Positions 8,967 through 17,640 of a DNA stretch of 37,706 bases are shown piece after piece. A program made the translations under genes and the position numbers. Every line of letters begins with the position of its first letter. Position 1 is the stretch's first letter. The stretch is from Sedimentisphaerales bacterium (GTDB lineage: Bacteria; Planctomycetota; Phycisphaerae; Sedimentisphaerales; SM23-30): the NCBI GenBank assembly GCA_016930855.1, contig JAFGFX010000193.1:1-37706 (forward strand), read 5' to 3'. Below the pieces are notes generated by a model. That model did not search any database and was not told the origin of the DNA. It was given only the letters and a program-made list of their open reading frames with translations.

Positions 8967-9982
8967 CTCGCGGCCCCCTCCCGCCGCACCACGTAGTGCG
9001 GCTTGATCACCTTGACCTTCATCTCGCCCAGAACCATCTTGAGCCGCCGGAACATCGCCTCATCCCGATAGGTCCCGACGATGGCGCCGCCGGAGCCGGT
9101 GAACTTGGCGCTGGCGCCGACCGAGCGGGCCGCCGCCACCATCTGCAGATTGTCCCGACTGATCCGATAGATCTTCCGGCGGCGGTCGAAGTTCGCATCC
9201 AGCAACCGCCCCAGCTTTGCCCCCTGGCCCCGCACGAGGCAGTTCCGAGCCTTGTCCGTCAGATCCGCCCAGTAGCGCATGGCGTCCACGACCGCCTTCT
9301 CGCCGCGGTTGAACCGCTCGCGGATCGCGTTATGAAACACCTCCGTCGGCTCGCTGAAATCCGCCCGATAGGCCACGTACAACGGCGGCAGCAACTTCGG
9401 ATCCATCGGCTCGTATTGGCCGTAGCCCTGCTTTTTCATGATCGCCTGGGCAAAATCCATGTACACCAGGCCCTCGTACACCTGGATGACGCGATCCTGC
9501 AGGCCGGCGGCGATGTTCAGCTCGTCGGCCTCCGCCGACAGGATCAGGTTCGCCTGGGTGAACAGCGGGATGCTCACCCCGTAAAAGGCCGTCAGGGCCC
9601 GCAGGCACGCCGTGATAATGGCGCTGGAGCCGGCCAGGCCCACGCCGTGCGGGATCGTCGAATGATAACGCAGCGTGAAGTTCTTGTCGTGCAGGGCGAT
9701 GTCGTTGTCCCGGCAGTAGTCGTAGAACCGCTTGACCGTCGCCTTCAGCAGGCGGATCCCCCCGTAATAGCCGTGCTGCACCACGTCGTGGACCAGTTCG
9801 CCGATGCCGTCGAACCGCGACTGGTCCTTGGCGCTGGGCAGGATCTCCAGCTCCGGCGACTCGTACAAGACCACCTCCGCCCGGAAGTTTCCCAAGACGA
9901 AGGAAATCGTCTTGCCGAAGTACCCGTCCGAGGGATTGCCGATCAGGCCGACCCGCGGATAGGCTTTCGTTCGAATAATCAT
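8963..9982 (-). CDS. GHMP kinase, glucuronokinase-like
   Basis: YPRVGLIGNPSDGYFGKTISFVLGNFRAEV...IPHGVGLAGSSAIITACL...NIAAGLQDRVIQVYEGLVYMDF...GASAKFTGSGGAIVG; GHMP motifs plus blocks recalled from plant glucuronokinase. Its TGA overlaps the galU ATG (ATGA, 8963-8966). Confidence 0.82.
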   Translation of the reverse strand: MIIRTKAYPRVGLIGNPSDGYFGKTISFVLGNFRAEVVLYESPELEILPSAKDQSRFDGIGELVHDVVQHGYYGGIRLLKATVKRFYDYCRDNDIALHDKNFTLRYHSTIPHGVGLAGSSAIITACLRALTAFYGVSIPLFTQANLILSAEADELNIAAGLQDRVIQVYEGLVYMDFAQAIMKKQGYGQYEPMDPKLLPPLYVAYRADFSEPTEVFHNAIRERFNRGEKAVVDAMRYWADLTDKARNCLVRGQGAKLGRLLDANFDRRRKIYRISRDNLQMVAAARSVGASAKFTGSGGAIVGTYRDEAMFRRLKMVLGEMKVKVIKPHYVVRREGAAR

Positions 9983-10009
9983 AATCCTGTCCCCATGCCC
10001 GGCGCCGTC

Positions 10010-11311
10010 CTACGGCCGGCCGATACCATGATACTCGATCCCCTCGTTACGCACATAGCCGGGATCGTACAAATTCCGCCCGTCGAAGATCACCGGCCGG
10101 GTCAATTTCTCCCGGATCAGGGCGAAATCCGGATTGCGGAATTCCTGCCACTCGGTGCAGACCACCAGGGCATCGGCGCCCTCGAGGGCCTCATAGGCGT
10201 CGGCCGCCGTCTGGAGCCGCCCGTCCAGGGCCGCCTGGGCCGCCGGCATCGCCTCCGGATCGTAGGCCCGCACCGTCAAACCGGCCTCCAGGAACCGCCG
10301 GGCGCAATACAACGCCGGCGACTCCCGCACGTCGTCGGTCCGCGCCTTGAACGCCAGGCCCCACAGCGCCAGCGTCGTGCGGCCCGGTTCGGCCCGAACA
10401 TACGCCAGGACCCGGTCGGCGAACCGCTCCTGCTGGCGGGCGTTGGCCGCCTGGACCGCCTGCACGACGGATAGTTCCCGCTGGTGCCGGCGGGCCGTGT
10501 GGAGCAGCGCCCGAACGTCCTTGGGAAAGCAACTGCCGCCGTAGCCCAACCCGCAGAACAAAAACGCATTGCCGATCCGCGAGTCGCTGCCGATGCCCGC
10601 GCGGACTTGTTCGATGTCCGCCCCGACCGCCTCGCACAGCGCCGACATCTCGTTCATGAACGAGATCCGCGTCGCCAGCATGGCGTTGGCCGCGTACTTG
10701 GTCATCTCCGCCGAGATCGGATCCATGAAGAGGATCCGGCTGGACTTCCGCATAAAGGGCGCATAGATCTGTTTCATGATCTCCCGCACCGCCGGATTGG
10801 TCGCCCCGACAATGACCCGGTCGGGCTTGAGGAAATCTTCCACCGCCGCCCCCTCCTTGAGAAACTCCGGATTGCTGACATAGTCAAACGGCAGGTCCGT
10901 CACCGCCCGGATCGCGTCGGCCACCTTCTGATGGGTCCCCAGCGGGACGGTGCTTTTGGTGACGATGATGCGGTACTCGGTCATGCATTTTGCGATGGCC
11001 GCGGCCGCTTCCAGCACCGCCGAGATGTCCGCGGAGCCGTCCGGCGCCGAGGGGGTCCCCACCGCCAGGAAGATGACCAGCGACTGATCCACCCCTAGGG
11101 CCAGGTCCGTCGTGAAGCTCAACCGGCCCGCCTGCAGATTGTGCCGGACGATCTCGGTCAGTCCCGGCTCGTAGATGGGTATCCGGCCCTCGTTGAGCTT
11201 GGCGATCTTGTCCGCGTCCGAATCCACGCATACCACGTGGTTGCCGGCCTCGGCCAGACAGCCGGCCGCCACCAGCCCGACGTATCCTGCTCCCACTACC
11301 GATACTCTCAC
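10010..11311 (-). CDS. ugd: UDP-glucose 6-dehydrogenase
   Basis: MRVSVVGAGYVGLVAAGCLAEAGNHVVCVD...FLAVGTPSAPDGSADIS...NPEFLKEGAAVEDFLKPDRVIVG...GLGYGGSCFPKDVRAL (catalytic Cys). Confidence 0.94.
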   Translation of the reverse strand: MRVSVVGAGYVGLVAAGCLAEAGNHVVCVDSDADKIAKLNEGRIPIYEPGLTEIVRHNLQAGRLSFTTDLALGVDQSLVIFLAVGTPSAPDGSADISAVLEAAAAIAKCMTEYRIIVTKSTVPLGTHQKVADAIRAVTDLPFDYVSNPEFLKEGAAVEDFLKPDRVIVGATNPAVREIMKQIYAPFMRKSSRILFMDPISAEMTKYAANAMLATRISFMNEMSALCEAVGADIEQVRAGIGSDSRIGNAFLFCGLGYGGSCFPKDVRALLHTARRHQRELSVVQAVQAANARQQERFADRVLAYVRAEPGRTTLALWGLAFKARTDDVRESPALYCARRFLEAGLTVRAYDPEAMPAAQAALDGRLQTAADAYEALEGADALVVCTEWQEFRNPDFALIREKLTRPVIFDGRNLYDPGYVRNEGIEYHGIGRP

Positions 11312-13002
11312 GGGTTGACCTCCTGGTTGGCTACGGACCGCCCCGCGGGCGCCGCCGGCTGGTCCATCCGGATCTCATAGATATTCTCCGTCGGCGAGAG
11401 GGCGAACGGCACCAGCGCGTTCGGGTCCGTCACCCAATCGGGACGGTAATCCTTCACATTCGACACGGTAAAGACCCGCCCGCCGGCCGGCAGGATCCGG
11501 ATCAGGGCTTGGCGATCCAGTTCCAGGAACACCCGCACATCCGGCCGGCGCTGCTCGATGTGCTGGAGATACAGAAGCGGCGGGATGGTCGTATGATCCG
11601 CCAGCAAGATGGCGCCGGCGGGCAGCCGGTCGAACACCTCGGTGGCGAACCGCCGCGGGCCCGTCTGGTCCTGCTGCCAGGGCTCCAGGTAATAGCGATA
11701 CACGTCCCGGTAGGGAATATGGCGCCGGGTGCCCAGCGGGATCTGCCGGCTGCGGGCCGCCTGCGCCATGACCGCATACGCCGGCGGCATCAGCAGCAGG
11801 CCCGCCGCCGTCAGGATTATTCCCAGCCGGCGGCGGCGGCCGCAGAGGGCCTCGAAGCCCAGGCCGATATACACACTGAGAAGGGCATACGCCGGCAGGA
11901 AAAAATGGTTCTGGTTGGGCACGTCATAGCGGACCGCAAAGAGGACATACGCCAAACCCAACACCAGCAACAGCCACGCCGCCGCCCGTCGGGGCAGCCG
12001 CGCCAGGCTGTACCAGAGGCCGGGCCCGGCCAGCAGCAGCAGCGGCGTCGGATAATTCAACACCAGCAACTGCACGCTGCGGTACGCCAGAGGCCCCAAC
12101 CGCCGCAGATTGAACACCGCCGGGCCCCAGCGCCCCCAGATCGCCGACTGCCAGGTCGCTATCCAGTCGCCCGTGCGCAGGTATTCCTGCCAGAGCACCG
12201 CCCAGAACAATCCCGCCCCGATCAGCCAGAACAATCCCATCCCCGCCACGGCCCAACCGGACAGCTTCCGCCGCCCCAGCCGCTCGATCAGCCAGATCAG
12301 CACGATCACCCAGGCGATCTGGCTGATCAGGTGGACACTCGCTCCCAGGCCGAAGATCAATCCCATCCAGAGCAGGTATTCGCCCTTGCCCGAGCGCTCG
12401 TAGGCCAGCATCAGCAGCAGGCCGCCGGTGATCGCCGCGGTGGCCATGCTGTAGGACTGCGCCTGCACGCCGACAAACCAGGGCGTATGGGCCAGTCCAT
12501 AGCTCAACGCCGCCAGCAGTGCCGGCCAGAGCCGCCCGGCCAACTGATAGACCAGCAAGAACAGGCTCGCCACCGTCAGCGCCGCAAACAGGGCGCTGGC
12601 CAGGTTGGCCGCATAGGCGTAGCTGAACCATCCCGGCCGGCCGAGCGCGTGGGCGACGACGATATACAGCGGATGGACCCGAACCGCGTCTCCCGGCCGC
12701 GACAGACTGCCCAGCGCCGCCTGGTACTGGTAATCCCCCTGGTCCTGCCAGACCAGATCCGGCGCCAAGGTCAGCAGATACACCACCAGCAGCGCCAGGA
12801 ATACCAGGCAGCAGGGGATATACGCCGGCAGCGGCCGGCGGCGGATTCCCGTCCGCCGGCGGCGAGGCGTCGGCGGACGAGCCGGCGAGGAATGGGGTAC
12901 ATTCGACTCGGAAGGCATCATGCAGGGCCCCTGATGGTCCGGTTCGTCAAACCGGATCGATCGTTCCCGTCGGGATCGATTATTGTCGATGGGAATGGTC
13001 AA
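11308..13002 (-). CDS. Multi-pass membrane protein, DUF2723-type (possible GT-C glycosyltransferase)
   Basis: 564 aa, many TM segments; N-terminal LTLAPDLVWQDQGDYQYQAALGSLSRPGDAVRVHPLYIVVAHAL resembles the DUF2723/GT-C first loop. Four-base ATGA overlap with ugd. Confidence 0.75.
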   Translation of the reverse strand: MTIPIDNNRSRRERSIRFDEPDHQGPCMMPSESNVPHSSPARPPTPRRRRTGIRRRPLPAYIPCCLVFLALLVVYLLTLAPDLVWQDQGDYQYQAALGSLSRPGDAVRVHPLYIVVAHALGRPGWFSYAYAANLASALFAALTVASLFLLVYQLAGRLWPALLAALSYGLAHTPWFVGVQAQSYSMATAAITGGLLLMLAYERSGKGEYLLWMGLIFGLGASVHLISQIAWVIVLIWLIERLGRRKLSGWAVAGMGLFWLIGAGLFWAVLWQEYLRTGDWIATWQSAIWGRWGPAVFNLRRLGPLAYRSVQLLVLNYPTPLLLLAGPGLWYSLARLPRRAAAWLLLVLGLAYVLFAVRYDVPNQNHFFLPAYALLSVYIGLGFEALCGRRRRLGIILTAAGLLLMPPAYAVMAQAARSRQIPLGTRRHIPYRDVYRYYLEPWQQDQTGPRRFATEVFDRLPAGAILLADHTTIPPLLYLQHIEQRRPDVRVFLELDRQALIRILPAGGRVFTVSNVKDYRPDWVTDPNALVPFALSPTENIYEIRMDQPAAPAGRSVANQEVNP

Positions 13003-13261
13003 TGAAAGGCAAAAGCCAAATCGATGTCACGTTCGCAAAGGACCTGGCGTCCCCCCCCCCGGCAACAAGATACGCCTCGCCCACGAAAAAGACCGTTGCC
13101 CCCTCGACGAGACGATAGGCCACGCCTGCGGAGGCAGGCATCCAGATTCTCGAGCAGATTCCAAGGAAGATTATGAAATAACGGATCTATATATTCCATT
13201 TTTATGACGGAATCGAAAGCGGAAATCCGCCGCCCCCTGCCGATCCGATGAAGTCCGGTCC

Positions 13262-14377
13262 CTACCAGTCACACAACCACGACGGCTCCCAATGGCATTC
13301 CAGCCACTGCTGGGCCAGCAGGGAAAAGTCCCGCAGATCCACCTGTTCGTCGTGCGGCTCGAAGTCCGCCCCCCAGCACCAATCGTTCTGCTCCGAGCAG
13401 TCGCCCTGGAGCCACTGCTCGGCGAACCAGATCAGGTCGGGAAGATCCACCCGGCAGTTTTCGTTCAGGTCGCCCGCGGTCAATCCCTGGCAAACCGCCG
13501 TGGTGGTGGTGATCTGTTCGATCCAGTCGGCGTGCGTACTGATCCGGACCGCATCCATCAGGTCGGGCTGATGCCAGTAGGGAACCTCCGGATGGCGAAA
13601 CCAGCTCTGGCCATACTGGGGCCAGGGCGTGCCGTGGGCCGTCACGGCCCGGCTCAGGCCGATCAGAAACCAGCGGCCGTCCTGAAAGCAGAACCAGCCG
13701 CCGCCCGAATCGTACTCGGCCAGCGTCCCCTCGTAAACGGTGGCGGAATAATGATCCGGATCGTCGAAGTCCGCCACCAGCAGATCGCCCCGATAGAGAC
13801 CCGTCTGGCCCTCCTCGGCGGCGGCCACCCGATTCGTGCACCAGCGCAACCGCTGATTGTGATTGTCCGGCCCGGTCGCCCAGGCATACCCGTAGGTCTG
13901 GGGCGGATCGCCGCCGGTCAGCACGCCGCCGCGGCCGCGGCCGTAGCCGGCCAGGCGGATTTCTTTGCCCGCCTCGTCCTGACCGGTGTACCAGGGTACG
14001 TACGCGGTCAGTTGGGCGTCGCGGCCGTCCGCGGTGGTCAGCCGCACCAGCCGCAGGTCCGCCGCCCCGTCGGCGCCACCGGTCCAGGCCGCATCGTAAT
14101 GACACCGATAGTCCACACCGTTGATCTGGACCGTCGGCGGCGAGGTATTCTGATGGCGGGTGGTAATCAGCCAGTTCGGGGCGATGACCACGAAGGACGC
14201 GTTGGTGCTCCACCGGCCGACCACCGCATCCGGGGGTCTATCCGTCCACTCCTCACCGGGTTCCGCTTCCGGATGCAGAATGATCCCCTCTGCAACATGA
14301 GCCGGAATGATGAGGATAAAGGCAACCCAAAAGATGGAGATACATAGAGTATCCCCTCGAAATCCCTTGGCCTCCAT
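13262..14377 (-). CDS. Secreted trypsin-like serine protease-fold protein with C-terminal dockerin-type repeats
   Basis: Track ORF starts at a TTG (14395); ATG at 14377 is preceded by AAGGAGG. Signal peptide-like CISIFWVAFILIIPAHVAEG; candidate triad WLITTRHQN / AADLRLVRL / YDSGGGWF; C-terminal GDLNENCRVDLPDLIWFAEQWL and DFEPHDEQVDLRDFSLLAQQWL. Confidence 0.78.
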   Translation of the reverse strand: MEAKGFRGDTLCISIFWVAFILIIPAHVAEGIILHPEAEPGEEWTDRPPDAVVGRWSTNASFVVIAPNWLITTRHQNTSPPTVQINGVDYRCHYDAAWTGGADGAADLRLVRLTTADGRDAQLTAYVPWYTGQDEAGKEIRLAGYGRGRGGVLTGGDPPQTYGYAWATGPDNHNQRLRWCTNRVAAAEEGQTGLYRGDLLVADFDDPDHYSATVYEGTLAEYDSGGGWFCFQDGRWFLIGLSRAVTAHGTPWPQYGQSWFRHPEVPYWHQPDLMDAVRISTHADWIEQITTTTAVCQGLTAGDLNENCRVDLPDLIWFAEQWLQGDCSEQNDWCWGADFEPHDEQVDLRDFSLLAQQWLECHWEPSWLCDW

Positions 14378-14398
14378 TACCTTCCTCCTTATCAAGCC

Positions 14399-14426
14399 AT
14401 TATACCAAATCGGCCGGATAAGGCAA
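14399..14426 (-). promoter_or_regulatory. Candidate sigma70-type promoter for the protease/dockerin gene
   Basis: Minus strand TTGCCT (14426-14421) - 16 nt - TATAAT (14404-14399), followed by AAGGAGG (14390-14384) and ATG at 14377. Confidence 0.6.
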
Positions 14427-14460
14427 GCCTTTTTTGACCCGGCAAGGGGTCTCGTCTCTC

Positions 14461-15420
14461 CTATTGCGGCGCTTTATCGGCGGGCCGATGGCGGTCGGCC
14501 AAGGGCCGGAAATATTCGATCACCTGCGGCAATCCGGCTTCCAGGGTCACCTTCGGGGCCCAATCCAACACCTGCTGCGCCCGGGAGATATCCGGACGCC
14601 GCCGGGTCGGATCATCCTGGGGCAGGGGTCTGTACACGATCGTCGAGGTCGAACCGGTCAGTTCCACGATCAACTCGGCGATCCGGCCGATCGAGCGCTC
14701 ATCGGGATTGCCCAGGTTCAGCGGCCCGGTCGTCCGGTCCTGCGCCATCAGGCGGATCAGGCCCTCGACCATGTCGTCCACGTAGCAGAACGAGCGGGTT
14801 TGGGAGCCGTCCCCGAAGATGGTGATGGGCTCGCCCCGCAGGGCCTGCAAGATAAAATTGCTGACCACCCGGCCGTCGTCGCAGCGCATGCGGGGCCCGT
14901 AGGTATTGAAGATCCGGGCCAGGCGGATATCGACGTGATGTTCCCGGTGAAAATCGAACATCAGGGTCTCGGCCACCCGTTTGCCCTCGTCGTAGCAGCT
15001 GCGCGGCCCGATGGTATTGACGTTGCCCCAGTACCCCTCCGGCTGGGGATGCACCTGGGGGTTGCCGTAGATCTCCGAGGTGCTGGCCTGCAAGACCCGC
15101 GCCTTGGTCTCCAGCGCCAGTTGCAGGGCGTTGATCGCCCCGGTCACGCTGGTCAGCACCGTCTTGACGGGGCTGCGCTGATAGTGGATGGGCGAGGCCG
15201 GACAGGCCAGGTTGAATATCCAGTCCACCTCCATGCGGTAGGGATCGGTCACGTCATGACGATACACCTCCAGATCCTCGTGAGGGACCAGATGGCGGAT
15301 GTTGTCCCGGCTGCCGGTATGGAAATTATCCAGGATGATCACCGAATGACCGTCCGCCAGCAGCCGCTCGGCCAGATGGCTGCCGATAAATCCCGCTCCC
15401 CCGGTGATCAATACCTTCAT
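14461..15420 (-). CDS. UDP-glucuronate decarboxylase (UDP-xylose synthase, SDR)
   Basis: [41 protein letters not shown]...[20 protein letters not shown]...[40 protein letters not shown] is diagnostic of UXS. Confidence 0.93.
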   Translation of the reverse strand: MKVLITGGAGFIGSHLAERLLADGHSVIILDNFHTGSRDNIRHLVPHEDLEVYRHDVTDPYRMEVDWIFNLACPASPIHYQRSPVKTVLTSVTGAINALQLALETKARVLQASTSEIYGNPQVHPQPEGYWGNVNTIGPRSCYDEGKRVAETLMFDFHREHHVDIRLARIFNTYGPRMRCDDGRVVSNFILQALRGEPITIFGDGSQTRSFCYVDDMVEGLIRLMAQDRTTGPLNLGNPDERSIGRIAELIVELTGSTSTIVYRPLPQDDPTRRRPDISRAQQVLDWAPKVTLEAGLPQVIEYFRPLADRHRPADKAPQ

Positions 15421-15607
15421 GTCGCGCTCGCAATCGTCCTGGGCGTTTTTCTGCCTTAAAAAACTGGGCCTGGCGTTTCATATTCCCAAAGTCACCGGCC
15501 GAAATCATACCGCCGATGCGGGAAAAAACCGGATAAATTTCTTCCTTCCTGATCACGTTAATATGCCGCCAGGCGGCCTCGGCGCGCACTGCGTGCCCGT
15601 CGGCATA

Positions 15608-15655
15608 CAAAAAAATTTCACCTAAACCATTTCAGTCAAAACATTTAGGTGAAAT
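15608..15655 (-). terminator. Rho-independent-like terminator / attenuator downstream of the NusG/RfaH-like gene
   Basis: Perfect 12-bp inverted repeat ATTTCACCTAAA (15615-15626) / TTTAGGTGAAAT (15644-15655), 17-nt loop; on the minus strand the stem runs directly into TTTTTTTG. About 15 nt past the stop at 15671. Confidence 0.65.
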
Positions 15656-15670
15656 ATCCCCGTGGACAGC

Positions 15671-16219
15671 TCAATCGATCGGTTCCAGCAGATCGCCGTC
15701 GATCTCCACTGCCGCCGCTTGGCCCAATATCTCAATTTGTAATATCAGCTTGGTCAGGTTCTTCTTTTGGATCAGGATCCCCTCCGTCCCGGCCAGCGGC
15801 CCGCCCGTCACCCGGCAGCGATGGCCGGTCTTCAGGTAGGGATGGGGATCCAGCCGCGCCCCGCCGCTTAGGGCCCGGTGGATCTGGCTCAGCTCGCCTA
15901 TGAGCCTGTCCTGATCGACCACCTCGATCACCTGGGCGATCCGGTTGCTGCTCAGGGCGGTATAGCGGCTTTCCACGTCGCCGCTGAAAAAGAGGTAGCC
16001 GCTGAACAGCGGCAGCATACTCGTAAAACGGCGATTCTTATGAACCGTCACCTTTTCCCGCAGGGGCAGGAAATAGGCGATTTCGCTCTTGGCCAGGAAC
16101 CAGGCCAGCGACTTCTCGTTGCGGGCCTTGGTATGAGCCACCCACCACTGGCCACAAATATCTTGCAAACAAGCATTTACCGGATAGAGGATCGGAGGAT
16201 TGTCTTCCAGCTTGATCAT
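15671..16219 (-). CDS. NusG/RfaH/UpxY-like transcription antitermination factor
   Basis: GQWWVAHTKARNEKSLAWFLAKSEIAYFLPLREKVTVHKNRRFTSMLPLFSGYLFFSGD (NGN domain) and KTGHRCRVTGGPLAGTEGILIQKKNLTKLILQIEILGQAAAVEIDGDLLEPID (KOW domain). Confidence 0.88.
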   Translation of the reverse strand: MIKLEDNPPILYPVNACLQDICGQWWVAHTKARNEKSLAWFLAKSEIAYFLPLREKVTVHKNRRFTSMLPLFSGYLFFSGDVESRYTALSSNRIAQVIEVVDQDRLIGELSQIHRALSGGARLDPHPYLKTGHRCRVTGGPLAGTEGILIQKKNLTKLILQIEILGQAAAVEIDGDLLEPID

Positions 16220-16327
16220 GAACTTATCGGACTGCTTTCTCGATTATTCCTTCCACCCGACGGTCCGTCCGTTGTCGGATCACCGAGCAGGCGTTCCTGA
16301 AGGAATCTCCGGGGTGAAAGATCACTG

Positions 16328-16354
16328 CTTATCCCACTTTGGCCGCCCTGTCAA
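16328..16354 (-). promoter_or_regulatory. Candidate promoter for the antiterminator-headed operon
   Basis: Minus strand perfect -35 TTGACA (16354-16349), 15-nt spacer, GATAAG (16333-16328) as a weak -10; about 110 nt upstream of the NusG-like start. Confidence 0.4.
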
Positions 16355-16897
16355 TTCGTATAACCCCTAAATTATCAATACCACCCACAACGACCGATAT
16401 CGGCCAGACGGTGCGGCCCCCACCCTGCTATAACAGCGTAAGTCGGTCAATATGAAAATATTATCGTCCAGATCCCCCCGGGGATTGACCCGGTTTGCGG
16501 CTTTGTAGGCAACCGGCTGGCAACCGGTTCTTCCACGGCCCGTATACCAGGGGCAAAACGGCCAAAATCCGGCCTGGCGGCCCTGGGTATTCTTGGCTAT
16601 CTGGGGACGACATCGGCCCTGGATAATCATATTGTCATTTGAAATAAGCACTTACGGCAAAGCCCGGACATATATTCCCACCAGATTGGTAGGATGAGAT
16701 CTTGCTGAATTATCCTCATATACGTCATTTTGTCCGATCCGGTTCTGGTGGCCAACACGCCTGGTCGCCGGTTGGGCATCTGGCCCATGTAATTGCAAGT
16801 CATTACCTTCAATAATTTTACACATGTCTCGCCCAACTGGACCGCTGGGGCAGGCCGCATCGCTTTTCCCTTGAAACCGCCCCGGCAAGAAGACACA

Positions 16898-17536
16898 ATG
16901 TGGCCCATGACGAACGTTTCACGGGCTCTCAAGCGGGGATTCGATATCCTTGCCGTCTTGGCGGCCTGTCCTCTACTGTTGCCCCTGGTCGGAGCGATCT
17001 GGCTGGCATTGCGTCTTAGTGCCGGATCACCGGTGATTTTTCGCCAGGAACGCGCCGGCAAGGACATGAAATCCTTCACTTTCTATAAATTTCGCACCAT
17101 GCGCTCCGATGTGGATCCTTACGGTCCGTCGCCGCGAAGCGGTTCGGATCCGCGGCTGACGCCGCTGGGCCGCTGGCTGCGGCTGACCAGCCTGGATGAG
17201 CTGCCGCAATTGTGGAACGTCCTGCGGGGGGACATGTCGCTGGTGGGGCCGCGGCCGCTGTACCTGGAACAGGCCCGCCAGTGGAACGAACACCAGCGCC
17301 GGCGCCTGGAGGTCAAGCCCGGCCTGACGGGCCTGGCCCAGATCCGGGGCCGGGCCAGCCTGACCATCGAGGAGAAGATCGATCTGGACGTGCAGTACGT
17401 TCAGCGTCTGGGACTCTGGCTGGACGCCAGGATCCTTCTGGCCACGGTGGTCCGGCTGCTTTCGCCCCGGCATATTTACGAAAAACGCTACTCCCGGGAT
17501 CGGGACACCTGGAACAACGATAAGCCGATCGCCTGA
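16898..17536 (+). CDS. Bacterial sugar transferase (monotopic phosphoglycosyl transferase, initiates glycan assembly)
   Basis: Track ORF opens at 16793; likely start at 16898 or 16907 (MTNVSRALKRGFDILAVLAACPLLLPLV). SPVIFRQERAGKDMKSFTFYKFRTM, LTSLDELPQLWNVLRGDMSLVGPRPL, KPGLTGLAQIRGR. Confidence 0.92.
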   Translation: MWPMTNVSRALKRGFDILAVLAACPLLLPLVGAIWLALRLSAGSPVIFRQERAGKDMKSFTFYKFRTMRSDVDPYGPSPRSGSDPRLTPLGRWLRLTSLDELPQLWNVLRGDMSLVGPRPLYLEQARQWNEHQRRRLEVKPGLTGLAQIRGRASLTIEEKIDLDVQYVQRLGLWLDARILLATVVRLLSPRHIYEKRYSRDRDTWNNDKPIA

Positions 17537-17640
17537 CGGGCCCGGCGCCGAACGATGCGGTCCAGGATTCTAGGCGTAAAACGGGCCCGCCGGATCGTCG
17601 CCTCCGGGCAATTTTGCGGCATCCTCTTCGGAGAACGACC

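Noticed and set aside
13051-13060. C10 homopolymer between the DUF2723-type gene and the protease gene
   Set aside because: Could suggest phase variation, but it is outside any supported CDS or promoter; may also be a sequencing-length artefact.
13124-13139. GCCTGC-GGAG-GCAGGC hairpin
   Set aside because: Short 6-bp stem without U tract; one copy noticed in the window, so neither terminator nor repeat family can be supported.
16780-16800. sigma54-like TGGCCCATGTAATTGCA upstream of the sugar transferase
   Set aside because: GG-to-GC spacing is 11 nt, not the 10 nt required, and the -24 box is imperfect.
17537-17589. CGGGCCCG repeated at 17537-17544 and 17582-17589
   Set aside because: Self-palindromic GC octamers are easy by chance in this composition; no U tract for a terminator.
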